Part shown: positions 8,548 through 18,360 of the stretch, in pieces
How positions within the stretch are numbered: position 1 is the first letter of the stretch
Layout of the letters: the number at the start of each line of letters is the position of its first letter
Assembly (NCBI GenBank): GCA_035293765.1
Contig: DATGMF010000010.1
Span: 62,001 to 126,000 of the forward strand
Direction: 5' to 3'
Source: DASRHT01 sp035293765
GTDB lineage: Bacteria; Chloroflexota; Ktedonobacteria; Ktedonobacterales; Ktedonobacteraceae
DNA length: 64,000 nt
Made by a program: the position numbers and the translations under genes
Notes under the pieces: generated by a model
Databases searched by the model: none
The model's input: only the letters and a program-made list of their open reading frames with translations
Told to the model about the DNA's origin: nothing

Positions 8548-11500
8548 ATGGGCCTGATAAACTGTCCCAATTGTGACGAGGTACTACCAGATACAGCAAA
8601 ACTTTGCACTACCTGCGGCAGGTTGGTAGTCGCCCCTGTGCGCCAATCGCTCATTGCACACGACGCCTCATGGGATGCTCCTACCGACGCAGAGCAACTC
8701 CAGGAAACAGGCTCCTGGGAAGCCCGCAAAACTGGTCTATTACCGGACTCCCATCACCAGGTGACATGGCATAAAGAGGTGGAATACCGGCCCAGACGCG
8801 AACCCGTCACGTTTTCACCGCGCCCACCACAAACCCCGCTCAGGCTTCCCACGCCCTCATACGATGTGCTCTATCCGCCCCGGCGTTTGACGCCAACCGC
8901 TTTTTTCTGGATCAGTCTGATGCTCTTTTTAGTGCTTGTGCTCGGCAGCATTTTTGGCATCGTAGCAAGTCTCGGTCAGGGCCTTTCATCAAGTCATAAT
9001 GGTATCTCTTTACAGGTCACGCCCAATACTATCGATGTCGGCGGCACAGTCACGCTGCGAGGCGCTCACTTTAGCTCTCGTGGCGCGGTGGGATTGACCC
9101 GTGACGCCTCTATCCCTGTAATGGATACTGGAGGGAACGAAATCATTACCACCAGCCCCAATGGCACCTTCACCGATACCGTAATTGTTGATGGCTCCTG
9201 GGGTGGGGGACCGCACACGTTGAACGCGGAAGATGCTATTACCCATAAAATTGCGACCTTCCCTATTCTGGTCATCGGGCAAAATACCTCTTCGCGGCCT
9301 GCGCACCTGCGGCTCTCAGTCAATACGCTGGATCTGGGCCTGGGAGATCAGGCAACCAACAGCTCGAAAACGATCATACTGTCAAATCTTGGCGGCGGCC
9401 AGATCAACTGGCAAGGAATCCCTGACAGTTCCTGGTTACAGATCAGCCCGCAAAGCGGAACCATTTTTGCCGGGCAGACTTCCAGAGTGACGGTAGCAGT
9501 GGATCGTTCCAATATGCAGCCGGGCGCTTATAGCGGTCATCTGCTTTTCAAATCAACCGCGGGGGACACTCCCTTGCCGGTTACTATGCAGGTAACGCCG
9601 CTCATTCCTGGGCATGAGCCGGTATTACAGCTATCCCCTGCCGTGCTCTCTTTCACCGAAGTTGATGGCAGCACATCACCATCAGTTCAGACAATCACGA
9701 TCAGCAATCCCGGCGTCCTCCCTCTGCCCTGGAGCGTCTCAACGAACCAGCAATGGCTCAGTATCACGCCGAACTCTGGTCTGATCAATCCATCGCAGAG
9801 CGAAAGCGTAGCCGTACATGTCAATACAAGTACATTATTGCCGGGTATGTATCACGGCATGATTACCTTTAATGGCACAGGGGCAGGACCGGTAAAAGAT
9901 AGCCCGCAAAGCGTCAATATCAGCGTCACCATCATTCCTGGTTGCTCATTGCAGATTTCGCCAAGCTTGCTGGCGTTTACCAGCAGCGATCTTCAATCAG
10001 CGCCACCTCCAAAGACCATTAACCTGGGAACATCCCAGAGCTGTACGGCTCCCTTGCAATGGAGCGCTGCCAGTAGTGCAAGCTGGCTAAACATCAGCGC
10101 GACTCATGGGACAACGCCCGCCCATCCTGCTGTGAGCGTTAATACCAGCGGCCTGGCGCCCGGAGCCTATAACGGCACGGTCAACTTCAGTACCTCAGCG
10201 GGAACGCAGAGCCTGGCAGTGAGCCTGGCTATAGGCTCACCCTCCACACCTGTGATCTCCACACCCTCTACTGCGCTGGCCTTCAATGGTGTGGAGGGAC
10301 AGGGTAACGCACCTGCGGCGCAAACGATTACTCTCGCTAACACAGGGGGAGGCGCGCTGAGATGGAACGCAGCGGCGGCAACTACAACCGGTGGGGCATG
10401 GCTGGCGGTTACACCGGACAATGGGACCCTCGCAGCCAATCAAACAGTAGGGCTAAGTGTAACTCCCGCCTTGCTGAGTGGAATGACGCCTGGAACTTAT
10501 ACGGGTTCCATCACGATCACAGGAACCGATGCGCAGGGCAAGCCCGCGACAGGAAGCCCACAGGTAATTCCTGTAAACTTCGTGGTTCAGGCAGCCTGCG
10601 GCATTACCGCAGATACCGCCGGGCTCACATTTACCGGAGGAAACGGTCAGAGTCCCACAGCGCAGGCCATTACCATCACAGCTGGGGGCGCCTGCGCGAA
10701 TACGCTTGACTGGACGGCGGCTATCGCCACAACCTCGGGAGGTGCATGGCTGGCAGTACCACAAACATCGGGCACCGTCACACTTACCACCTCCTCAACG
10801 GTGAGCGTCGGCGTTGTTACCAGCGGCCTGGGAGCTGGCAGCTATAATGGCACTATCACCATTACAGCAACAGATAGCGTCAGCCACGCTCCAATGGGAG
10901 CGCCCTTGCATATTGCGGTCACGCTGGTCATACAACCACCATGCACGCTGCAAGCGCCTTCCGTCTCGACGATCAATGCCACCACCGAAGTGGGAACGAA
11001 TCCGCCCGCCAGCACATTTACCGTCGCCGTTACCGGAACCTGCGCCGGGGATGTGACCATTACGCCCAGCGTTGCGCTGGGAACGGGGACCGGATGGCTG
11101 GCAGTCTCACCTTCATCTGCTAATATCGTTGCTGGCAATAGCCAGACCTTTACCGTCAATATTACATCCGCTGCGCTCATAGCCGGGACGTACTCCGGCA
11201 CAATTTCGCTGGCGGCTGTCAACGGCGGAACGGTTATCACAGGTAGCCCTCAAACGGTTGGCGTAGGATTGACTGTGATGCAGTCGCCAGCGCTGGCGCT
11301 GAGCCCCGCCTCGCTCACCATCAACGCCACGACTGGAACCGTGTCTCAGCCTTTCACTATTAGCAATAGCGGCGGTATGCCCCTTAACTGGACGGCAACC
11401 CTGGATGCCGCTTCCCCCGCTTTTGTTTCGCTTTCAGCCGGAGCTGGCAGCAATCTCGCAGGAGGAGGTAACGCGACCGTTAACCTGATCGTTAATGCTA

Positions 11501-12036
11501 CCGGCGTTACCGGCGGCAACACCTATCAGGCGAACGTGATTATCAGCGCCATCGATCCCACTACCAGCCGACCCGTAAGCGGTAGCCCGATAACTTTGCC
11601 GGTCGCTATCAATATCGCGGCTCCAAGCATGCAGGTGAGCACCACACAACTGACATATAATGCCACGGTTGGAGGAGGCGACCCGGTCGCGCAAGCCATA
11701 GTGATTACCAATATGGGCGGTAATACATTAACCTGGACAGCGGGAACGCCCTCACAGATCTGGCTGTCGGTCAGCCCACTCAGTAACAGCGATATCTCTA
11801 TGGCAACATCAACAATTACATTCTCGGTCAGCATAACCAGTATGGGAGCGGGTTCATATACAGCTACCGTGGTGATTACGCCCTCGGCGGGTTCGCCAGT
11901 AACAGTGACCGCCTCGCTCACCATCACCGGGCCGGGGCCGCCCACGCCTACACCGGTGACGACACCATCCGCTCTTCCGGTGACGCCGCCCTCGACCACA
12001 GAACTCCGATCAATCACCATGTCCAGGCCCAGATAG
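8548..12036 (+). CDS. Large membrane-anchored protein with zinc ribbon and BACON-like repeats
   Basis: An 1162-residue protein. Residues 1-30 form a zinc ribbon with two Cys pairs (CPNC and CTTC). A Pro/Arg-rich stretch leads to one membrane helix near residues 115-140. The rest, rich in Ser, Thr and Gly and outside the membrane by inference, consists of about ten repeats of ~90-100 residues, each with a pattern such as W-L-x-I/V-S-P-x-S-G-T followed by GxYxGxI/V. This resembles BACON / abnormal-spindle-like Ig folds that occur in carbohydrate-binding and surface proteins. The C-terminus is a Pro-Thr linker. GGGGAG 8 bases before the ATG at 8548 favours this start over a GTG 9 bases upstream. 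An adhesion or cell-surface role is likely; the ligand is unknown. Confidence 0.78.
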   Translation: MGLINCPNCDEVLPDTAKLCTTCGRLVVAPVRQSLIAHDASWDAPTDAEQLQETGSWEARKTGLLPDSHHQVTWHKEVEYRPRREPVTFSPRPPQTPLRLPTPSYDVLYPPRRLTPTAFFWISLMLFLVLVLGSIFGIVASLGQGLSSSHNGISLQVTPNTIDVGGTVTLRGAHFSSRGAVGLTRDASIPVMDTGGNEIITTSPNGTFTDTVIVDGSWGGGPHTLNAEDAITHKIATFPILVIGQNTSSRPAHLRLSVNTLDLGLGDQATNSSKTIILSNLGGGQINWQGIPDSSWLQISPQSGTIFAGQTSRVTVAVDRSNMQPGAYSGHLLFKSTAGDTPLPVTMQVTPLIPGHEPVLQLSPAVLSFTEVDGSTSPSVQTITISNPGVLPLPWSVSTNQQWLSITPNSGLINPSQSESVAVHVNTSTLLPGMYHGMITFNGTGAGPVKDSPQSVNISVTIIPGCSLQISPSLLAFTSSDLQSAPPPKTINLGTSQSCTAPLQWSAASSASWLNISATHGTTPAHPAVSVNTSGLAPGAYNGTVNFSTSAGTQSLAVSLAIGSPSTPVISTPSTALAFNGVEGQGNAPAAQTITLANTGGGALRWNAAAATTTGGAWLAVTPDNGTLAANQTVGLSVTPALLSGMTPGTYTGSITITGTDAQGKPATGSPQVIPVNFVVQAACGITADTAGLTFTGGNGQSPTAQAITITAGGACANTLDWTAAIATTSGGAWLAVPQTSGTVTLTTSSTVSVGVVTSGLGAGSYNGTITITATDSVSHAPMGAPLHIAVTLVIQPPCTLQAPSVSTINATTEVGTNPPASTFTVAVTGTCAGDVTITPSVALGTGTGWLAVSPSSANIVAGNSQTFTVNITSAALIAGTYSGTISLAAVNGGTVITGSPQTVGVGLTVMQSPALALSPASLTINATTGTVSQPFTISNSGGMPLNWTATLDAASPAFVSLSAGAGSNLAGGGNATVNLIVNATGVTGGNTYQANVIISAIDPTTSRPVSGSPITLPVAINIAAPSMQVSTTQLTYNATVGGGDPVAQAIVITNMGGNTLTWTAGTPSQIWLSVSPLSNSDISMATSTITFSVSITSMGAGSYTATVVITPSAGSPVTVTASLTITGPGPPTPTPVTTPSALPVTPPSTTELRSITMSRPR

Positions 12037-12098
12037 CAGCAAACTTATCTATGAAGATTCCAGGAAGGCAGGGAAGCCCTTTTTTCTTCTCCCGCTAT

Positions 12099-12962
12099 CT
12101 ATTGTGCCAACTCCCTGACCTTTGCGATCTGTCCCGCATCGTGAACCCAGTCTTCTTTTCCGCTCTCATCGGTCATAATGGGCGTTTCCAATAAAACGGC
12201 AATATGGTTAAGACGAGGATCGGTCAATATTGCCCGCAAACCTTCTTCTGGAATATCTCCCTCGCCCAGGCGTTTATGGACATCGCGGTGACTTCCCAGA
12301 GCCATTTTGGTATCGTTGAGGTGTAAAACCTTGAGGCGCGCCAGTCCGATGGTTGTATCAACCTGTTGGAGCACCTGCCGGGTGGCTTCCGCTGTAGAGA
12401 TATCATGACCGGCGCCCCATAAGTGGGCCGTATCCAGGCAGATCCCCAACCGCTCGCTATACTGTGGTACCAGCGCGAGGATAGCCGCGAGCTGCTCAAA
12501 GCTATGCCCAAGCGAGTTGCCCGCTCCCACATCGTTTTCGAGCAAAAGCATTACCTGTGGCGGAGATTCTTGCAACACGCTCACAATCCCCTGAGCAACA
12601 CGAGCAATCCCCGCCTCTACGCCAGCTCCCCGATGGCTGCCAGTATGAAAGACGACATATTTCACGCCGAGCAGGGCTCCGCGCTGCATCGTCCAGGCCA
12701 GGAGCGCGACCGATTTCTCCCAGACGGTATCATCCAGCGTCCCAAGATTAATCAGGTAGGGCGCGTGAATTACTACAGGATCAAGACCGTACTCGCGCGC
12801 TATCACAGCAAACGCGGCATCCTCTTCAGAGTCAATAGCCGGCGGTCGCCACCCTGTCGGGTTGCCGGCAAAAATTTGCATAGCATCGCAACCAATCTGC
12901 CGGGCGATGGCGGCGGTTTTCACAAGCTTAGAATGGGTGGGCATATGGCGACCGATGCGCAT
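12099..12962 (-). CDS. nfo: Endonuclease IV (AP endonuclease)
   Basis: A 287-residue TIM-barrel enzyme of the Nfo/Apn1 family and of normal length. Family landmarks are the start MRIGRHMPTHSKLVKTAAIA, then the metal-binding segments VIHAPYLINL, FHTGSHRGAG, LLENDVGAG, ICLDTAHLWGAG, VLHLNDTKMALGSHRDVH and the closing LLETP. It cuts DNA at abasic sites with three zinc ions during base-excision repair. It lies 5 bases downstream of scpB on the same strand, so the two are probably co-transcribed. It is convergent with the large surface protein gene. Confidence 0.95.
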   Translation of the reverse strand: MRIGRHMPTHSKLVKTAAIARQIGCDAMQIFAGNPTGWRPPAIDSEEDAAFAVIAREYGLDPVVIHAPYLINLGTLDDTVWEKSVALLAWTMQRGALLGVKYVVFHTGSHRGAGVEAGIARVAQGIVSVLQESPPQVMLLLENDVGAGNSLGHSFEQLAAILALVPQYSERLGICLDTAHLWGAGHDISTAEATRQVLQQVDTTIGLARLKVLHLNDTKMALGSHRDVHKRLGEGDIPEEGLRAILTDPRLNHIAVLLETPIMTDESGKEDWVHDAGQIAKVRELAQ

Positions 12963-12967
12963 GAAGG

Positions 12968-13576
12968 CTATTCCTCACTATCCGTAGTATCAAACAATTG
13001 CTCAGGCGGAAGCAGGCTCGGTTGCGAGCCAGAAGAGATACCAGGCAATTCCTCAAGCGCAGTCAGGCCAAAGAGTTGGAGGAATTCGGCGGTAGTCGCA
13101 AAAAGGGCGGGACGTCCTACCGTCTGAGCTCGCCCGATCTCAGCTACCAGACCATGCTGGATCAGGCTGGCTAGCGCGCGATCACTATTGACGCCGCGCA
13201 CAGCCTCGATCTGGCTGCGTGTAATAGGCTGGCGATACGCAATCACCGCCAGCGTCTCCATAGCGGCGGAGGTCAATTTTGCGGTCATCGGCAGACCAAG
13301 CAGGGCCGCGATGTAGCGCGCATGCTCGGGTGCAGTAACAAGCTGGACCTGCTCGCCAAGCCGCTGCAACCGTATCCCCCGAGCTTGACTGACCAGATCC
13401 CGCTCCAGAGCTAGCAGGCCACGCTGCAAAGGCTCCGCCCCCACATCAAGTAACTTGCAAAGTTCCGTTCGCTCCAATGGACGCCCGGAGACAAATAGCA
13501 AACTTTCAATCGCTGCCCCAAGTTGCCTATCAACAGGCTCTAGCTCTGTTTGAGTGTCAAGTACGAACTGTTCCAT
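12968..13576 (-). CDS. scpB: Segregation and condensation protein ScpB
   Basis: A 202-residue protein with the two winged-helix domains of ScpB: AIESLLFVSGRPLERTEL at the front and the hallmark LAVIAYRQPITRSQIEAVRG near residue 120, followed by LIQHGLVAEIGRAQTVGRPALFATT. ScpB is the kleisin-associated subunit of the Smc-ScpA complex that compacts and separates chromosomes. scpA is not adjacent. The ATG at 13576 is chosen because conserved sequence starts shortly after it; an ATG 51 bases upstream adds a segment unlike ScpB. The ribosome site is weak. It functionally pairs with the parS cluster and oriC candidate in this window. Confidence 0.93.
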   Translation of the reverse strand: MEQFVLDTQTELEPVDRQLGAAIESLLFVSGRPLERTELCKLLDVGAEPLQRGLLALERDLVSQARGIRLQRLGEQVQLVTAPEHARYIAALLGLPMTAKLTSAAMETLAVIAYRQPITRSQIEAVRGVNSDRALASLIQHGLVAEIGRAQTVGRPALFATTAEFLQLFGLTALEELPGISSGSQPSLLPPEQLFDTTDSEE

Positions 13577-13740
13577 AACGATGCAAGTATACCATGAAAG
13601 GCAAGAGAAGAGGGCACTATCGAACATTATAGCTATAACCTCTAAGAATTTTGAGCTGGCAGGCGATCATACGTCTTTACAAGTAGAAGTCGGATAAGTA
13701 GCAACAAGTACATTTTTTTCATTCAAAAGGAATAATACAC

Positions 13741-14517
13741 ATGCTAGCGCGATTATGGAAAGACATTCAAGAGTCCTGGGAACTTTACGCGGCGATTGGG
13801 TTAAGCGTTTTTTTCTTTTTTCTGGGCCTCTTCGGCTTCCCCAACGGGATGATTGCCTCTTTGACGTTAGTTGTCCTCGGCATATTGGCAGGAAGCTTGC
13901 GGCGACAACGAGGGATCGAAAACAAGATCGGCAAGGCATTGCAAGCCATGTCTCAAGACATTCATGGCCTGGTTACTAATCAGATGTTTGATGAGCAAGA
14001 GCAAGCGTATCAATTTCTCTGCGATTGGATCGACAAGTATGGAGCAAAGAAGGCGGTTCTCTTTCAATATAGTTGCAATACGAGTATGAGTGTCGTACGT
14101 GCGCTCATGCGTAAAGAAGCTCAGGCTACCGTTTACATTCAGCATGAAGATACGGCTACCAAAATCGGCAGCGCCTTTCAAGCGGACCGGATCATCAGCA
14201 GGGTAAGGAGTTTGAAAGGAGATTTGGGAAGACGTTTTTCGACGCCTGATAATCTCAAGCTCTATAAATATCGCTCGCCGGCCAGCGTTAGCGCGATCAA
14301 AATCGATGATCGCGTTCTCTGTATGGGCTGGTACCTCTACGAACATCAGGCTCACCCCCACCACCCGGATTTCAAGAACGATACTACCGAAATCTCAGCC
14401 CATGATGTTGCAGCAATCGTGGTTTTCGCAGGCACTTCTGAGTATAACAAGTTGCTGAAGACCTTCCAGGCATTAGAAGAAAACTTCCAACAGCACGCCG
14501 AAGAAGTCCAGTTCTAG
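13741..14517 (+). CDS. Membrane protein with phospholipase-D-like tail, function unknown
   Basis: A 258-residue protein. Two membrane helices at about residues 15-60 are followed by a cytoplasmic domain that opens with a short helical stretch (GIENKIGKALQAMSQDIHGL). The C-terminal half (VLFQYSCNTSMSVVRALM, then SVSAIKIDDRVLCMGWYLY) has the feel of PLD-superfamily nuclease-like domains, but no HKD motif was found, so it is probably non-catalytic or unrelated. AAGGA lies 9 bases before the ATG. No operon partner is visible. Confidence 0.6.
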   Translation: MLARLWKDIQESWELYAAIGLSVFFFFLGLFGFPNGMIASLTLVVLGILAGSLRRQRGIENKIGKALQAMSQDIHGLVTNQMFDEQEQAYQFLCDWIDKYGAKKAVLFQYSCNTSMSVVRALMRKEAQATVYIQHEDTATKIGSAFQADRIISRVRSLKGDLGRRFSTPDNLKLYKYRSPASVSAIKIDDRVLCMGWYLYEHQAHPHHPDFKNDTTEISAHDVAAIVVFAGTSEYNKLLKTFQALEENFQQHAEEVQF

Positions 14518-14838
14518 CACAGCTTTCCTTTTGAGGCGTCAGGAACTGGATGTGATAGCAGCATAAGTATATCTGCTAAACAAATATATCTGTGGCAAAT
14601 GGTGCATTCACAGTTGGAGAAAATGGTATAAAGGACTGGGCATACCTCCCCAGTCGGGCTTCCCGCCTCAAAATGGGGTAGATCAGGAAAACGGGACTCT
14701 TTTTGAAGGAGTTGCCTTTTGATGGTACTTTTCTCTCAAGAGAAGGGAATGGGGAAACAAGCAAGGAAAGATGTACGATAATAAATTTATCGAATTATGA
14801 AAAGCAATAGAGCTTATTTGCAAATCAAGGAGAAGATA

Positions 14839-15273
14839 ATGCAGTATAGACCGCGCCCTGTTCGTAAGATGAATGCACGCCAGACCATAGGGCTGATTGT
14901 GCTGGTATGTACTTCAGTATTACCCGCATTAGGACTCTCGGGTTTTCTGCCCGGCTTCAGGGGCCTGGGTGTTAGTTTCGTTACCTGGCTTGTCATTTCC
15001 ATTTTTGGGGGAGCCATAGGCGGGACGCTTGCCACGACAAATTTGAGATATTGGTATGTTGCGGGCATAGCTGGCGTGTTGATCGGGCCTGGTATGCTCA
15101 TCGCAACCTACTACTATACGTCGTTCCGCAGCGTCCTGCTGAGCATAGAAATATTGATCCCTATGGTGATCGGCTCCTTGCCTGGTCTGCTTTTCCTTTT
15201 TCTAGTCGTCGCTCTTTTTCGGAAAAGAATGCAGGCGCAGAAGTCTCCTTACCAGCAATTACCTGGTCAATAG
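14839..15273 (+). CDS. Small polytopic membrane protein, function unknown
   Basis: A 144-residue protein with four predicted membrane helices (near residues 14-35, 42-65, 72-92 and 105-128) and a basic C-terminal tail. AAGGAGA lies 6 bases before the ATG at 14839, which is preferred over an ATG 42 bases upstream. I do not recognise the family. It lies between two other membrane protein genes of unknown role on the same strand, with gaps of more than 150 bases on each side. Confidence 0.6.
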   Translation: MQYRPRPVRKMNARQTIGLIVLVCTSVLPALGLSGFLPGFRGLGVSFVTWLVISIFGGAIGGTLATTNLRYWYVAGIAGVLIGPGMLIATYYYTSFRSVLLSIEILIPMVIGSLPGLLFLFLVVALFRKRMQAQKSPYQQLPGQ

Positions 15274-15446
15274 ACTCCATACACTTGAGTGCCATAGTAC
15301 ATGCACCCAGGGAGCAGATCAAAAGGACTCAGGCTAATGACTAGCTTACTCGTTCCCATATATATTCCTTTCATGTAGCATTATCAAGCAATATAATGCT
15401 CCGAGTTTTTTCTCGTGTGAAAGACTTATAGAAAGGATTGATCATT

Positions 15447-16448
15447 ATGTCTGGACGACTGAAAGTCAATGCTTTTTTTACGCTGGTGCTGGCTGTACTA
15501 TTTTACGCGTTCTTTCAGATCACTAAGCATAATCCCGCTTTATCTCAGGTGAATCCTTTCGCCGACGATCCTTACGACGCTGTAGGATCGTTTGGCGTCC
15601 AGTTTGCGCTGTTCGCAGGGCTACTCTCGCTGCTGCGCGCTTTTCGCCCTTATCAATCCATCGACGCGCTAAAGAATCAGGAATTGCTCCTCTTACGGGG
15701 AGAATATTTGCTATGTCTATCGGTTGTGATAACGCTGGTGGCGGATATTGTGACGCTGATACGCCATCCCTCCACCTGGATTGGCTCCTCGGCTGGCTAC
15801 CTGCTGGCTGCGCTGACGGGCGGACTGATGCTTCTGGCAGTGCTTGTGATCTGGCTGATCCACTATTCAGCACCCAATGCAGGCTCAGCTTCCTCGCGCA
15901 ACGCCTGGATTAGAGCGATTGGCGCTGTTATTGTGAGCATACTGGTCCTGGCTATTTACCCGGAAAGCTGGCGACAAAGTACACATGGGGAACTTTTTAC
16001 GGTTCTGGTCGGGATCGCATTTTTGTTTGTGCCACTCTGGGCTGTAGGAATCGCTATTTCTCCCTCTCCAGGAACGTTCTTTGAGGACTGTATAGATGAT
16101 TTTACAGCAGTGTATCGCTGGCTGAAGGCTCACGCAGGTCCTTTTATCATATTCTGTAACCTGTTTGAAACGATAACCGTCTGGTCTTTTGTACGCCCGA
16201 TACTGAACTGGATCAATCCACGTAAGCATAGCTGGAATTTTGCAATTTTGCTGGGGATTGCAATGGGAATCGTGTTGGTGCTTGGGGAGACGCTGGGCGA
16301 GGGAGGAGGGCCACGGCAGGTTGGAAGGCTTGCTCTTGTGGCCGCTGTTTTCATTAGTTTAGAATGCGCGGGCGTGCTGCTAGGTTACGCACTGTTGGCG
16401 AAGCCGATGGGGCTTTTTCGAGAAACTTCTATTGGGCAATCTTTATAG
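15447..16448 (+). CDS. Polytopic membrane protein, function unknown
   Basis: A 333-residue protein with seven to eight membrane helices spread over the full length, including a GWLLA-type pair near residues 90-145 and a helix pair near 255-310. AAAGGA lies 9 bases before the ATG at 15447; a TTG 9 bases upstream is less likely. No transporter or enzyme motif was recognised. The soluble loop near residues 205-230 (FFEDCIDDFTAVYRWLKAH) is acidic. A decayed gene region follows. Confidence 0.6.
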   Translation: MSGRLKVNAFFTLVLAVLFYAFFQITKHNPALSQVNPFADDPYDAVGSFGVQFALFAGLLSLLRAFRPYQSIDALKNQELLLLRGEYLLCLSVVITLVADIVTLIRHPSTWIGSSAGYLLAALTGGLMLLAVLVIWLIHYSAPNAGSASSRNAWIRAIGAVIVSILVLAIYPESWRQSTHGELFTVLVGIAFLFVPLWAVGIAISPSPGTFFEDCIDDFTAVYRWLKAHAGPFIIFCNLFETITVWSFVRPILNWINPRKHSWNFAILLGIAMGIVLVLGETLGEGGGPRQVGRLALVAAVFISLECAGVLLGYALLAKPMGLFRETSIGQSL

Positions 16449-16493
16449 CGGAGAATCATAGATTTTATAAAAAACATATTTTACAGCCGCAAT

Positions 16494-17028
16494 ATGTTCT
16501 TTCTTCTGATGATGTTTTGCTGGCTGCTGGCGGCCTGTAGCTCGGTTTCGGGATCTTCAGGCGGAACAGTTGATTGGTACGCGATGCGGATCTTCTCCGA
16601 TCAAAGCGGGTGGGCCATCACCTCGCGCGGAGTCATACATACTGCGGATAACGGCCAGCACTGGGCGATTGTGACGCCGCCCGAGCTGGCAGGCAGTAAT
16701 AGTTTTAGCGGTGCAACCTCCTACTTTCTGGACTCGCAGCATGCCTGGCTGGCTCGCACGGGTGAAACACAGTATATCCGTTACGGAGATAAGCAGCTGT
16801 ATATGCCAATCCAACGGCCACCCAAGTCGAAGTAAACGCTCTGGATCGTGTTGGGAGTGGTAGTTGGCGTCTTCTCACTGCTCATCGTGCTGGTCGGTGT
16901 GGGCCTCTAGGCTATCGGGAAAACAGCGCATAACAATGCTGCCGCCAATTTTCAGGATAGAGTTCATCTGAACTTTGAGATGACGCCCAGCGCCAAATGG
17001 CTCATTTTTTCATTCGATGCTATTTAAC
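16494..17028 (+). pseudogene. Decayed lipoprotein / membrane protein remnant with in-frame stops
   Basis: The frame opens with a lipoprotein-like signal (FLLMMFCWLLAACSS, lipobox LAAC) and a BNR-like stretch (SGWAITSRGVIHTADNGQHW), as in Ycf48-type sensor proteins. It stops at 16833-16835. The same frame then continues with one hydrophobic segment (TLWIVLGVVVGVFSLLIVLV), a TAG, and a short tail to a TAA at 17028. No clear ribosome site was found. The adjoining pieces look as if they came from different genes, so this is read as a deletion-fused, decaying locus. Residues 16494-16835 alone could still be a small lipoprotein. Confidence 0.55.
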
Positions 17029-17040
17029 AATTACGGATGA

Positions 17041-17193
17041 AAATTTGGGAATTCCGCTGCGGAAACAGCCTTACTCAATGAACTGGTGTTTATCATAGTC
17101 AGCGCCATTGTACCGACGCTGCTGGCTTCAGCCCTGGGCATTGGTAGCGCGGCTTTGATCAATTTCTTTGTCTTTAATCGTCTTGTATTCCGA
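17041..17193 (+). pseudogene. C-terminal fragment of a GtrA-like flippase
   Basis: The frame shows a membrane stretch ending ALINFFVFNRLVFR, which is the usual end of GtrA-family proteins (NFxxNRxxVFR). The preceding helices and any start codon are missing, and a TGA at 17038-17040 cuts it off upstream. It stays in frame with the glycosyltransferase downstream. GtrA proteins flip the polyprenyl-linked sugars made by GtrB-type transferases, so the pairing makes sense. Confidence 0.5.
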
Positions 17194-17307
17194 CAACCTG
17201 CAAGTCAGACGAACGTACAGAATTCAGGGAAAGACGATAGAAAAAGGCACACAACGTTCGCTACAGCCCGGACAGAGAAAGCATTTGCAGAAAGGATGTT
17301 TACCGCA

Positions 17308-18273
17308 ATGGATGTCAAAGAAGAGCCTGTTCAGCAACTTGCGCAAGCGGAGCATCTTACTTATTCCATTATCGCGCCCGTTTTTAATGAAGTAGAAACG
17401 CTGCCGCACTTTTACGAACGCATGGTTCGCGTCATGGAGGGTATAGGAGAGCCGTTTGAGCTTATCCTCATTAACGATGGGAGCACCGATGGTTCTTATG
17501 CAGTGATGCGAAAACTGCATGAAGAGAATGCAAGAGTGCGGATCATCGATTTTTCGCGCAACTTCGGGCACCAGATTGCTATTTCGGCGGGCCTTGATTA
17601 TGCACGGGGTGATGCCGTCATCATTATTGATTCGGATCTACAGGACCCGCCGGAGGTGGTTGCGCAATTAATCGCGCGCTGGAAAGATGGGGTAGAAGTA
17701 GTCTATGCCCAGCGCTCGCAGCGCGCAGGCGAAACGTTTTTCAAGCTGGCAACGGCGGCGGCTTTCTATCGACTGATTGCCCGCCTGACTTCAATCAACA
17801 TTCCGCCCGATACAGGTGATTTCCGGCTGCTGGATCAACGGGTGGTAAAAGCGTTAACAAGTATGCGGGAGCATCATCGTTTCATGCGCGGGCTCTCTTC
17901 CTGGGTAGGATTTCGCCAGGAGGCTGTCCAGTACCAGCGGCACGAGCGATTCGCGGGTTCCACTAAATACCCGTTGAAAAAGATGATTCGTTTTTCACTC
18001 GATGCCATCACTAGCTTCAGCTACGTACCGCTCCAGTTGGCAACCAGCTTTGGCTTCTTTCTAGCGGGTCTCAGCCTGGTGGGTATCTTGATCGCCATCA
18101 TCCTGCGCATCTTCATGGGTGCGATTGTCGGCCAGGCTTCGACCCTGATCCTGGTCCTCTTTCTGGGCGGCATTCAGCTTATCTTCCTGGGGATCATCGG
18201 CGAATATCTGGGGCGAATCTACGACGAGGTGCGCGCCCGCCCGCTCTATATTGTGCGCGAAGTGTTAGAGTAA
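17308..18273 (+). CDS. GtrB/DPM1-type polyprenyl-phosphate glycosyltransferase
   Basis: A 321-residue GT2 enzyme. The core starts at SIIAPVFNEVETLPHFYERM, with NDGSTDGS for the nucleotide, IDSDLQDPPE as the DxD metal motif near residue 110, and two C-terminal membrane helices (near 245-275 and 280-305). Such proteins move a sugar from a nucleotide donor to polyprenyl phosphate at the inner face of the membrane. The frame is open back to 17041 through a GtrA remnant. The ATG at 17308 is preferred because AAAGGA lies 12 bases before it and conserved sequence follows soon after. A longer protein starting at GTG 17086 cannot be excluded. Confidence 0.8.
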   Translation: MDVKEEPVQQLAQAEHLTYSIIAPVFNEVETLPHFYERMVRVMEGIGEPFELILINDGSTDGSYAVMRKLHEENARVRIIDFSRNFGHQIAISAGLDYARGDAVIIIDSDLQDPPEVVAQLIARWKDGVEVVYAQRSQRAGETFFKLATAAAFYRLIARLTSINIPPDTGDFRLLDQRVVKALTSMREHHRFMRGLSSWVGFRQEAVQYQRHERFAGSTKYPLKKMIRFSLDAITSFSYVPLQLATSFGFFLAGLSLVGILIAIILRIFMGAIVGQASTLILVLFLGGIQLIFLGIIGEYLGRIYDEVRARPLYIVREVLE

Positions 18274-18293
18274 TATATACATATTCTTATCAG

Positions 18294-18347
18294 AGAAGCT
18301 AGCGCACCATCTCCATCCTGAAAAGAGAAAATGGGGCGCTAGCTTCT
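18294..18347. terminator. Long hairpin between convergent genes
   Basis: Arms 18294-18310 and 18331-18347 pair as a 12-base stem (AGAAGCTAGCGC) plus four more pairs after one mismatch, with a 20-base loop. It lies between the glycosyltransferase end and the end of the GH113-like gene and could act for both. No clear T-run. Confidence 0.6.
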
Positions 18348-18360
18348 GCATGTCTAAACA

